DNA of 64,000 bases from Photobacterium sp. DA100 (GTDB lineage Bacteria; Pseudomonadota; Gammaproteobacteria; Enterobacterales; Vibrionaceae). The notes under the pieces are model-generated. The model made no database searches. It saw only the letters and a program-made list of their open reading frames with translations, and was not told the origin of the DNA. Positions within the stretch are counted from its first letter, which is position 1. Each line of letters begins with the position of its first letter. The position numbers and the translations under genes are program-made. The stretch covers positions 2,542,001 through 2,606,000 of the forward strand of contig NZ_CP119423.1 in the NCBI RefSeq assembly GCF_029223585.1, written 5' to 3'. Below are positions 54,148-64,000 of the stretch, piece after piece.

Positions 54148-55366
54148 GACCGCCTCCTTTTAGCGCCCTGGCCACATCGATGCGGCGGATCCGCCACATC
54201 GGATAAATCAGGCAAATGGCCAGCAGCCCCAATACAATCACCATTTGGTTGAGCATCAACACCGGGTCCAGCGACATGGGCAAGATAGGCTCCCAGCCCA
54301 TCTCCAGCACCAGCTCCGCGGTTTCACCGGTTAGCTCAATCGGGTTGAAGTAGAACCAAATTAGCACCGGCAGCGTAATTGCCATACCCATGGCAATCCC
54401 CAACCAGCCGATCATCAGTGATTCCAAGCCTAATAAGGCAATTATCTTGCGCTTGAGCATCCCGGTTGCCAGCATAACCCCGAATTCACGTTGCCGCTCC
54501 AGCGTCATCATCAACAGAGTCGCAAACAGGCCAAACCCCACAACGCCATAGAGCAGGTACATAATGAAAATCCCCCCGGCTTTATCCATCAGGATCTGCT
54601 GGGCCATTTCCGGCGCCAGATCCTGCCAATCCCGGACATTTACCTCGCTGCGGTACGCCTCGCCCAGCAGGTCGACCGTCGGTTGCAGCTGGGCAAGCGG
54701 CTTGACATCCATCACCCAGGCCGTCACTTGTTCCCCGGTGCTGTAGAGAGTTTGAGCGAGTGCTATCGGCATGTACACCAGTTGGTTATCCAGTTGGGCA
54801 ACCGGAAAATCGAGGATACCTTTTATCCGGTACAAACCCGCGGCCGTCTGCCCGCGATACCCCTGTCCATAGAGGATCAGTTCGTCACCGACATCCAAGC
54901 CAAAATACCGGGCCAGCCCCTCACCAACCAGGACTTGCTGATCGTCAGGCACCAGAAACGCTCCCCGGATCAGGCGGTTTGAAATGCCGGAATAACTATC
55001 TTCCGCGACCGTATCGACCCCGAGCACCATCACCCCTTTAGACTTATCCGCGGAGGCCGCCAGGGCAAACGACTCTATCCGCGGCAGGACACGGTTAATA
55101 TGCACGTTCGCCAATACCGGCTGGAGAAAAGATTCATCCATGACGAGCAAATCATCGATGCTGTGACTTTCGGCAAACTCAGGATGCTGGAGCTGGATCA
55201 GCCCGGTATAGAATCGCGCCGCATTTTCAATATTATTGGCATAGGTACCCTCTTGCAGGCTGCGCATAAATAATGAGAGTGCCAATGCCAGCGCCAACGC
55301 CGATGCCGTCAGGAGAGTCCGCCTTTTCTGCCGCCAGATGTTGCGCCAAGCTAGTTTCAGTAACAT
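54137..55366 (-). CDS. FtsX-type ABC permease 2 (LolC/E, MacB-like)
   Basis: 409 aa, the same layout as its neighbour: helix 1 WRNIWRQKRRTLLTASALALALALSLFM, a periplasmic domain, and helices 2-4 with GVVGFGLFATLLMMTLERQREFGVMLATGMLKRKIIALLGLESLMIGWLGIAMGM. The two permeases are only distantly alike, as in the LolC/LolE pair. It lies 23 bp after the LolA-like gene. Confidence 0.88.
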   Translation of the reverse strand: MLLKLAWRNIWRQKRRTLLTASALALALALSLFMRSLQEGTYANNIENAARFYTGLIQLQHPEFAESHSIDDLLVMDESFLQPVLANVHINRVLPRIESFALAASADKSKGVMVLGVDTVAEDSYSGISNRLIRGAFLVPDDQQVLVGEGLARYFGLDVGDELILYGQGYRGQTAAGLYRIKGILDFPVAQLDNQLVYMPIALAQTLYSTGEQVTAWVMDVKPLAQLQPTVDLLGEAYRSEVNVRDWQDLAPEMAQQILMDKAGGIFIMYLLYGVVGFGLFATLLMMTLERQREFGVMLATGMLKRKIIALLGLESLMIGWLGIAMGMAITLPVLIWFYFNPIELTGETAELVLEMGWEPILPMSLDPVLMLNQMVIVLGLLAICLIYPMWRIRRIDVARALKGGGHAN

Positions 55367-55389
55367 GGTCCTTCCTTGTTAACTGCCCA

Positions 55390-56139
55390 TCAGTCGCGCA
55401 GGGCTTTCATCTGGCTTTGGGAGAAAAAGCTCTCTTTGATCGGAAAATTAAACTGGGCCTGATGGGTGATGATCTCGGTTTTGTTGCCCGGCTTATCGGC
55501 CGGGAGCATTTCCATTCGCGTCGCAACCTGGCGCCCGCCCATCCACTTCACCTCGTAAGTATTGAGGGTGTTGATCAACTCGTCGAACTCATCGTAAAAC
55601 TCCACCTTGCGTTGCAGGTAGGTCTGTTGCGAGATCCACAGCCTCACCTTGCTCCAGACAACCGGCGCATTGGGCTTGGCTATCGCATCAATTACCCAGG
55701 TCGGGTCATTATCGAAGACGTCTTTGCCAACCATCGCATGGGTATAGTCAACGACAATCGACGACTGGTTGATCAGATCATCATTGGTGAAATCCGACCC
55801 CATCCACGACTGGCCTAGCATGGAAGGGGCAATTTTGACCACCCGCTCAATGCTAGGTAGCCAGTTCCACATTTCGCGGTAGCGTTTAAGAGAAGCCGTA
55901 CCTTTGTCTTTGGCGGGAGCCGTCACCAGCACCAATGACAAATCCAAACCCTTGGTCCAGCTTTTCATGCTCATGGTTCGGGTCCAGTCTGGCCGGACAA
56001 TGCGCATCGTCGCCTCGCTGTAGCTGGAATCCCCCCGCATCTGCTGATCAGACTTTTTTACAATCGATGTCGCTGACTCCGCCATGGCCCAAGCCGGAAA
56101 ACAGACCAACATTACAAACAGCACCTTCACAAATCGCAT
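55390..56139 (-). CDS. LolA-like outer-membrane lipoprotein-sorting family protein
   Basis: 249 aa from the ATG at 56139, which gives a signal peptide (MRFVKVLFVMLVCFPAWAMAESA). The mature part is the half-barrel fold of the LolA-like family (PF17131): SIVKKSDQQMRGDSSYSEATMRIVRPDWTRTMSMKSWTKGLDLSLVLVTAPAKDKGTASLKRYREMWNWLPSIERVVKI. It should carry a hydrophobic cargo across the periplasm. It starts three bases past the TetR stop and precedes two permease genes, so it is part of the same operon. Confidence 0.85.
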   Translation of the reverse strand: MRFVKVLFVMLVCFPAWAMAESATSIVKKSDQQMRGDSSYSEATMRIVRPDWTRTMSMKSWTKGLDLSLVLVTAPAKDKGTASLKRYREMWNWLPSIERVVKIAPSMLGQSWMGSDFTNDDLINQSSIVVDYTHAMVGKDVFDNDPTWVIDAIAKPNAPVVWSKVRLWISQQTYLQRKVEFYDEFDELINTLNTYEVKWMGGRQVATRMEMLPADKPGNKTEIITHQAQFNFPIKESFFSQSQMKALRD

Positions 56140-56141
56140 CT

Positions 56142-56825
56142 CTATTCCCCTGTGAACCAAGCCCGCAGCAACTCGTCATCAATCAAAGGCATGCTGCCAG
56201 CCTTTGCCGCGACCATCCTTTCCAGTATTTGCTGGGTGGCTTTCACTTCATCCACGACACCGTCAAACAGATCTTGGATATGCTCGGCTTGCAGCATTTT
56301 TCGGGTGAGGGCTTCAGAAAAACCGTTGAGCACAGTCACCATCAATCTGGCCGTCACCGCCGGAAAAGGCACATCGAACACCTGCTCTTGAGATCCCTGG
56401 CGCAAGATAGCTTCGTAGTAACCGGCGAGCAACGCACTGACCTTTTGCATGAAGTTATGTTTTAGCTGTAGGTTTTCATCCATATTGATGATTTTGACAA
56501 AGCCCAGCATGATTGCCTTCTGGCCGATTTCCCATTGGTTGGTACGACGCAGCAAGAGTGCCCACTTGGTCAGGGCACTGAGGTTAGGATCATCCACCAG
56601 TCCACCGATCACCTGGCGATATTGCGCCAGCATGTCATCGCTCCACGCTTCCAGCACCGCTTGCTTGGAATCGAAATGGTGATAGAACGCCCCTTTGGAC
56701 ACCCCCACATGCTGGATGAGATCGTTGACCGAGGTATTGGCATACCCCTTGGAAAAAAACAGCTCATTGGCCGCGGCGATGAACTCTGCCCGCCGCTCCT
56801 GCGGCGACTTGACGACTCTCGACAT
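56142..56825 (-). CDS. TetR-family repressor of the Lol-like operon
   Basis: 227 aa from the ATG at 56825 with GAGG in front (a GTG four codons earlier is possible). The HTH is ERRAEFIAAANELFFSKGYANTSVNDLIQHVGVSKGAFYHHFDSKQAVLEAW, followed by a helical ligand domain. It is the first gene of the operon, and a perfect palindrome of TetR type lies 17 bp upstream, so it probably represses its own operon and is released by the cargo or a related compound. Confidence 0.88.
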   Translation of the reverse strand: MSRVVKSPQERRAEFIAAANELFFSKGYANTSVNDLIQHVGVSKGAFYHHFDSKQAVLEAWSDDMLAQYRQVIGGLVDDPNLSALTKWALLLRRTNQWEIGQKAIMLGFVKIINMDENLQLKHNFMQKVSALLAGYYEAILRQGSQEQVFDVPFPAVTARLMVTVLNGFSEALTRKMLQAEHIQDLFDGVVDEVKATQQILERMVAAKAGSMPLIDDELLRAWFTGE

Positions 56826-56841
56826 ACCCTGCCTCACACTG

Positions 56842-56858
56842 ACCGACCGACGGTCGGT
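56842..56858. promoter_or_regulatory. TetR-type operator
   Basis: ACCGACCGACGGTCGGT has perfect 8-bp arms around a central A. Similar ACCGACCGNCGGTCGGT sites are typical of TetR regulators. It lies directly upstream of the tetR-like start, as expected for autoregulation. Confidence 0.8.
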
Positions 56859-57190
56859 ATGTATTAACTATATGCCCGGTTATCATCGAGCTCAAATAGC
56901 AAGTTCAAAAATCCATCACTCCTTCTGTTACAAAATTTGTCCCTGAACCCAATTGACCCACAACGGCATTGCTCACGATGCGTTTGGCACGGGGTAATCA
57001 CAGTGATTGCAAGAGCAGCGGGTTTCTTTCTGGAGTGGGTGACCTTATCTATACTGATCTCTAGCAGCTATCTACCGACGCGATTGGCTATTCCATCGAA
57101 ACCAGACATCACCTTCTTTTGCTTGCCAGTGTGATCAATGATGAAGGTGGCAATACAACAATGTCAGGGTAAGTTGTCTGAGAGGTTTAC
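56859..57190. other. Intergenic region with nothing recognised
   Basis: 332 bp between the divergent TetR operon and the small secreted-protein gene. It should hold both promoters. A short plus-strand open frame (56937-57134) has no ribosome binding site or family likeness and is not called. Confidence 0.4.
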
Positions 57191-57502
57191 ATGACATTCA
57201 AACAAGCAAGTATCGCAGCGCTGATGCTATCTGCTAGCTCACTCGCTTTTGCTGATATCCGAATTATCGACACCCAAGTAGGTAGCTGGGTGAAAGTCAC
57301 TGAAAATGGCAAACCGGCTGTCAATGCCAGAGTAAGCGTCAGTAATCCAGCTAACCGCGGGAGAGTATACAAAACCAATGAACACGGTGAAGTCTATATT
57401 CCTTTGTATACGCGCACCTCGAGTACTCTCACCTATTCAATACTAACCGAAGAGTGGAATGAATATACTCGGCGAAGCCTGCATACCAAGAGCTTCGACT
57501 AA
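57191..57502 (+). CDS. Small secreted protein, 103 aa
   Basis: A signal peptide (MTFKQASIAALMLSASSLAFA) is followed by about 80 residues of beta-rich sequence (VGSWVKVTENGKPAVNARVSVSNPANRGRVYKTNEHGEVYIPLYTRTS). This looks like a transthyretin or carboxypeptidase-regulatory-like fold. GAGAGG precedes the ATG. It should be periplasmic or outside the cell. Its function is unknown. It is single and ends at a two-way terminator. Confidence 0.7.
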   Translation: MTFKQASIAALMLSASSLAFADIRIIDTQVGSWVKVTENGKPAVNARVSVSNPANRGRVYKTNEHGEVYIPLYTRTSSTLTYSILTEEWNEYTRRSLHTKSFD

Positions 57503-57535
57503 ACAAGCGTTTGTACAACGTATTGCTGCAAACAA

Positions 57536-57572
57536 AAAGCCAGCTCGCAGGAGCTGGCTTTCATTTTATCTG
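57536..57572. terminator. Bidirectional terminator
   Basis: AAAGCCAGCTC and GAGCTGGCTTT pair around GCAG, with A residues before and CATTTTAT after. It separates the small secreted-protein gene from the convergent GH63 gene. Confidence 0.85.
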
Positions 57573-57588
57573 CTGTCAGGCAGGGCGA

Positions 57589-60763
<3,175 letters not shown>

Positions 60764-60771
<8 letters not shown>

Positions 60772-60795
60772 AAGCCAGCTCAATTGAGCTGGCTT
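60764..60795 (-). terminator. Terminator of udp
   Basis: The 24-bp palindrome with arms AAGCCAGCTCAA and TTGAGCTGGCTT (60772-60795) is followed on the minus strand by a run of eight T. The arms share AAGCCAGCTC with the terminator at 57536. Confidence 0.9.
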
Positions 60796-60827
60796 CTCTA
60801 CTCGGTATCCGGCTGGGTAATAACCGA

Positions 60828-61595
60828 TTACTCAGCAAGCATACGGCGGGCTGCTTCAACCACAACCTTGATAGAGCGCGCTTCTGTTTCTTTCAACGTT
60901 GCGTGATCCGGAATTTCTTTCTGAGTGCGGTTGATAATAACACCAGCAACACAGCCGGCACGAAGGCCTGAGCTTGCACACATGGTTAGCAGCGTTGCTG
61001 ATTCCATTTCGAAGTTAAGCACGCCCATTTCCTGCCACTCTTTCATCGAGCCTTGGAAACGACGGACAATACGACCAGAGAATGTGTCGTAACGCTCCTG
61101 ACCTGGGTAGAACGTATCACTTGATGCGGTTACGCCTGTGTGAACGGTCGCACCATCGGCATCACATGCCGCTTTCATTGCTGTAGCCACATCGAAATCA
61201 GCTACCGCAGGGAACTCCATTGGGGCGAAGTGCAAGCTTGCGCCATCTAGACGGACAGAACCCGTCGTTACGATCATATCGCCTACGTTGATGTGCGGCT
61301 GGATAGCACCGGTTGTACCGACACGAAGGAACGTACGCACACCCAGCTGTGCCAACTCTTCAACAGCAATTGACGTAGACGGGCCGCCAATACCGGTAGA
61401 ACAAACAACAACAGACTTACCATCCAACTTAGCGCGGTACACCGTGTATTCACGAGAGCTTGCTAGAAACTCAGGGTTATCCATTAGGTTTGCGATTTTT
61501 TCAACTCGTGCCGGGTCACCAGGAATAATGGCTAGCTCTGCACCGTTAAGATCTGCTTTGTTCACACCCAAATGGAATACTGCGTTGTCAGACAT
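60828..61595 (-). CDS. udp: Uridine phosphorylase
   Basis: 255 aa from the ATG at 61595 with AAAGGA upstream (E. coli Udp 253). It splits uridine with phosphate to uracil and ribose 1-phosphate in the cytoplasm. The phosphate site is in [13 protein letters not shown] and [12 protein letters not shown], the family signature is [33 protein letters not shown], and the ribose/uracil site is in [12 protein letters not shown]. The promoter region carries two CRP sites with the spacing of the E. coli CytR-regulated udp promoter. Confidence 0.95.
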   Translation of the reverse strand: MSDNAVFHLGVNKADLNGAELAIIPGDPARVEKIANLMDNPEFLASSREYTVYRAKLDGKSVVVCSTGIGGPSTSIAVEELAQLGVRTFLRVGTTGAIQPHINVGDMIVTTGSVRLDGASLHFAPMEFPAVADFDVATAMKAACDADGATVHTGVTASSDTFYPGQERYDTFSGRIVRRFQGSMKEWQEMGVLNFEMESATLLTMCASSGLRAGCVAGVIINRTQKEIPDHATLKETEARSIKVVVEAARRMLAE

Positions 61596-61795
61596 AATCA
61601 TATCCTTTCTATTGTTGCCGCCTGGTAGGGAAATTGAGGCCAGCGGCTGATTAGTTTTGTTTATACCCAAATGGCTTCAACATGAAGATCCCAGCGCTGA
61701 GTCAGCTATCTGGTAATCACTTGGGTATAAACCGTTTATTCATAATAAGAGTTCGTAAACACTTAATTACGATAGCTGATAAAAATTAGCATTTG

Positions 61796-61811
61796 AGTGA
61801 TCGCAGTCACA
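61796..61811. promoter_or_regulatory. Proximal CRP site of udp
   Basis: AGTGATCGCAGTCACA matches TGTGA-N6-TCACA with one mismatch. If it is centred at -41.5, transcription starts near 61762, with TATCGT (61774-61769) as the -10 element. Confidence 0.75.
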
Positions 61812-61831
61812 GTAAGCGAAATTACATTAAT

Positions 61832-61846
61832 TTCATGTTTCATGAT
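61832..61846. promoter_or_regulatory. Candidate CytR site between the two CRP sites
   Basis: A tandem TTTCATG repeat (TTTCATGTTTCATG) lies between the CRP sites, where CytR binds in E. coli. The repeat unit is only loosely like the known CytR octamer, so this is tentative. Exact edges are approximate. Confidence 0.35.
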
Positions 61847-61848
61847 AA

Positions 61849-61864
61849 AGTGACACAGATCACC
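61849..61864. promoter_or_regulatory. Distal CRP site of udp
   Basis: AGTGACACAGATCACC keeps GTGA-N6-TCAC. Its centre is 53 bp from the proximal site, the distance needed for CytR to bridge two CRP dimers. It could also serve the divergent LysE gene. Confidence 0.7.
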
Positions 61865-61982
61865 AAAAAACGTTTGCCCGTGCGGCTTATCACACTATTT
61901 TTTGTTATTGAGTTAACTGATAATATTTTTTCAATTATTCTCGTTGCCCCGTCAGTATAGTTAACCGCAAGGATGTTAATTG

Positions 61983-62606
61983 ATGATCGACTTCGCCATT
62001 TTGGCTGTTTTTATTCCTACTTTCTTTTTCGTCTCGGTTACGCCTGGAATGTGCATGACGCTATCGATGACGCTGGGTATGACGATTGGGGTTCGCAGAA
62101 GCCTGCCGATGATGTGGGGGGAGCTGATCGGGGTCGCATTGGTTTCCATCGCTTCTGTGGTAGGTGTGGCAGCCATTATGCTCAACTACCCTGCAATGTT
62201 CCTGCTACTAAAATATCTCGGTGGCGGCTATTTGTTCTGGCTGGGGATCCAGATGTGGCGCTCTAGGGGCAAGCTCGCAATTCCGGATAATATCGATGAG
62301 GAAGTGGATACCTCTGCGGTCGGATTGGCCATACAGGGGTTTGTTACGGCCATTGCCAATCCAAAGGGATGGGCATTTATGATTTCGCTGCTGCCCCCGT
62401 TCATCAATACCGGCAACGCCCTGTTACCACAGCTGTCGGTGCTGATCAGCATTATCCTAATCACCGAATTCAGCTGCCTGCTGCTGTATGCAAGCGGGGG
62501 GCGTACACTGCGCCGTTTTCTGCAACAGCGTGGCAACGTACAGATGCTAAACCGGATTGCCGGTTCGCTGATGATGGGCGTCGGCATCTGGCTGGCCGCC
62601 GGATAA
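61983..62606 (+). CDS. LysE-family translocator
   Basis: 207 aa from the ATG at 61983, nine bases after AAGGA. Six membrane helices are predicted, with the family opening FIPTFFFVSVTPGMCMTLSMTLGMTIGVRRSLPMMWGELIGV and the central FVTAIANPKGWAFMISLLPPFI. It probably exports an amino acid or a related compound. It is divergent from udp and may share its CRP region. The second LysE-type gene of the window (30363) is only distantly alike. Confidence 0.85.
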   Translation: MIDFAILAVFIPTFFFVSVTPGMCMTLSMTLGMTIGVRRSLPMMWGELIGVALVSIASVVGVAAIMLNYPAMFLLLKYLGGGYLFWLGIQMWRSRGKLAIPDNIDEEVDTSAVGLAIQGFVTAIANPKGWAFMISLLPPFINTGNALLPQLSVLISIILITEFSCLLLYASGGRTLRRFLQQRGNVQMLNRIAGSLMMGVGIWLAAG

Positions 62607-62622
62607 CTCGGCATAACAAACA

Positions 62623-62643
62623 GGCATCCTGCAAAAGGATGCC
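62623..62643. terminator. Hairpin between the LysE and GNAT genes
   Basis: GGCATCCT and AGGATGCC pair around GCAAA in the 48-bp gap between two convergent genes. No T run follows on either strand, so termination is uncertain. Confidence 0.4.
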
Positions 62644-62654
62644 CCATCCAATCT

Positions 62655-63431
62655 CTATGGCTGCTTGCCCGGCTCAAAGATATAGGGCGTGGTTGTTGAG
62701 ACAAAGACAAAGCCATGCTTTGCAACAATGGGGCGACTCATCTCAGAAGCATCAATAATTAAATATTGTTTGCCCCTCTTTTTCGCTTCGTTGATTCGCT
62801 TGTTGAGCAATAACGAGTAATGTCCCCTTCCCCGGTATTCAGCGATAGTACTACCTCCCCAGATCCCCGCAAACGGACTCTCATCGTTATAAACTATCCA
62901 GGCCGAGGTTACCGGTTTGCCGTCGTCATACACAACGTAGATAGCGATATTATCCGGGGTTTGGGTCTTCATATTGAGCAGATGGGTATATTGCCAATCG
63001 AAATTTCCGCCCCAGACCTGCTCCTGCACGCAGACAGCATCTCTGATCCCTTTGGCATCAAACACTTCAACTATCCGGCTGTCATCAACCTCACGCCCAG
63101 AGACGGTTGACAGTTCTAACGCCATAAAGGATTCTGACTCTTGTTGCTCAAAGCCATTGCTCAGTAACAGCTCACCAATATTCTGCGGTAAGTCTGTGCA
63201 ATAAGTCTTCCATTCAAATGCTTTACCCAATTGAGAAAAGTAAGCCACTTCCCGTTCAATAGCAGCCTTGGCGGATTGCTCGTTGAGACCGTAAAAAGAG
63301 ATGTAACTCCCTTCGGGGTTATCAGAAACAAATTTAATCACACCATCCGTATCAATCACCTTTCCATCGAGATCATTGATAACCTTTCTTTCATGCTTGT
63401 TGTAAGCATGCATAACATCCGTTGTGTTCAT
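62655..63431 (-). CDS. GNAT-family acetyltransferase, 258 aa
   Basis: The ATG at 63431 follows AAGGAG; the upstream extension of 32 codons overlaps the next gene and is rejected. A variable N-terminal half (about 1-130) is followed by a GNAT domain with motif A STIAEYRGRGHYSLLLNKRINEAKKRG and motif B YLIIDASEMSRPIVAKHGFVFVSTTTPY. The larger size suggests two GNAT-like folds, of which the first is degenerate. The substrate is unknown. Confidence 0.8.
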   Translation of the reverse strand: MNTTDVMHAYNKHERKVINDLDGKVIDTDGVIKFVSDNPEGSYISFYGLNEQSAKAAIEREVAYFSQLGKAFEWKTYCTDLPQNIGELLLSNGFEQQESESFMALELSTVSGREVDDSRIVEVFDAKGIRDAVCVQEQVWGGNFDWQYTHLLNMKTQTPDNIAIYVVYDDGKPVTSAWIVYNDESPFAGIWGGSTIAEYRGRGHYSLLLNKRINEAKKRGKQYLIIDASEMSRPIVAKHGFVFVSTTTPYIFEPGKQP

Positions 63432-63483
63432 GACTCCTTCTCTCTCTATTACTGCACCTGTTAAACGATTCAGCATCCTCCTA

Positions 63484-63927
63484 TCATACCAGCCAGCCAA
63501 CCCGGAAAGAGACACCAACCAAAACAAACAGCACAGAAATCACCGTAACCGGGATAATATGCCACGCCATATCCCACAGATTCGCCTGAGACAATTTCGG
63601 TATCACTCTAAATCTTGCGTCCAGCGCAAATAGTACGGTTAGTGCCAGCAGCAAAAGTTTAGCCATGATCCCATGAGCTAAAGGAATGCTGGTATCAAAC
63701 CATAGGGTGATATCCGGTAGCATTCTGTATGCCAGCATGAGTCCTGTAACAACCTGGATGATCAACGCTGGCATACCGATTTTTTCGTATACCTGCTCAA
63801 AATCCAGCAACTGCTGTGGATTGCGATTTTTTAACACCGACGGCAAGACTACCAGCGACAATACAATATGCCCGCCAGTCCAAATAGTTGCGGCAATAAT
63901 ATGCAATGCTAGTAACAACCCAAACAT
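63484..63927 (-). CDS. CopD-like integral membrane protein
   Basis: 147 aa from the ATG at 63927, which follows GGAGGGAAGA; longer starts at 63939 and 63948 lack such a site. Four membrane helices are present. LLLALHIIAATIWTGGHIVLSLVVLPSVL, with His and Trp near the membrane face, resembles the CopD/YcnJ copper-resistance domain, and other histidines (LAHGIMAKLLLLAL, WHIIPVTVI) could bind copper or heme. The role in metal uptake or redox is inferred from the family. The last 73 bases of the window hold nothing I recognise. Confidence 0.72.
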   Translation of the reverse strand: MFGLLLALHIIAATIWTGGHIVLSLVVLPSVLKNRNPQQLLDFEQVYEKIGMPALIIQVVTGLMLAYRMLPDITLWFDTSIPLAHGIMAKLLLLALTVLFALDARFRVIPKLSQANLWDMAWHIIPVTVISVLFVLVGVSFRVGWLV

Positions 63928-64000
63928 TCTTCCCTCCATCTTAATCATTGACAGTCATCTTGGGTAAACTATAACATATATAAAAAATACAACTTATAAG

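Overview
The window looks like chromosomal DNA of a marine gammaproteobacterium of the Vibrionaceae, probably Photobacterium or a close relative. Supporting this are the family-typical forms of treRBC, mgsA, udp, helD, yccS and torST, and a stand-alone CARF/nuclease protein of the VC1899 type. No rRNA, tRNA, CRISPR array or prophage was found. The backbone is near 50% GC by eye and there is one intact insertion sequence.

Layout. 1-2 kb: the start of ygeX (cut by the window edge) and ygeW on the minus strand, with a sigma-54 promoter candidate, opposite the sigma-54 activator ygeV (2-3.8 kb). 3.86-5.38 kb: an IS4-family (IS50-like) element with a 10-bp target duplication, inserted in the loop of a terminator hairpin. 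5.4-11 kb: S4 RNA-binding protein, NUDIX hydrolase, a small ORF, a membrane TPR protein, a RhlE-type helicase and a three-domain rhodanese. 11-15.3 kb: torS and torT, divergent, without torR or the TMAO reductase genes. 15.6-22.3 kb: mgsA, an MDR oxidoreductase, a degenerate serine recombinase overlapping an MFS pump, a MATE pump and a ferric-reductase-like flavoprotein. 22.3-31 kb: acetyltransferase, an unknown protein, helD, yccS, DUF2391, RidA, MaoC and LysE proteins. 31.4-33.8 kb: cfa followed by three genes I cannot identify, one a 43-aa membrane protein. 33.8-38.2 kb: treC, treB and treR with two TreR operators and a CRP site. 38.6-42.5 kb: CARF-nuclease, an MFS/XRE divergent pair and a lone CBM48 protein.

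42.7-48.2 kb is the most striking segment. A TPR protein, a Tat-exported reductive dehalogenase (RdhA), its membrane anchor (RdhB), an FMN/FeS membrane protein (RdhC/NosR type) and a small membrane protein form a compact operon. A perfect FNR box lies 108 bp upstream and an AraC regulator follows. The sequence therefore predicts anaerobically induced reductive dehalogenation. 48.2-50.9 kb: LysR regulator, acetyltransferase, CYTH (class IV adenylate cyclase-like) and VOC proteins. 50.9-56.8 kb: a TetR-controlled operon of a LolA-like protein, two FtsX-type permeases, a LolD/MacB-like ATPase and an outer-membrane beta-barrel, which reads as a dedicated trans-envelope transport system. 57-64 kb: a small secreted protein, a GH63 lipoprotein glucosidase (YgjK type), udp with the two-CRP-site CytR promoter layout, a LysE exporter, a GNAT protein and a CopD-like membrane protein.

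Starts were moved inward from the longest open frame wherever a ribosome binding site, a signal peptide or the family length supported it. All functional assignments rest on reading the translated sequences, not on database searches.
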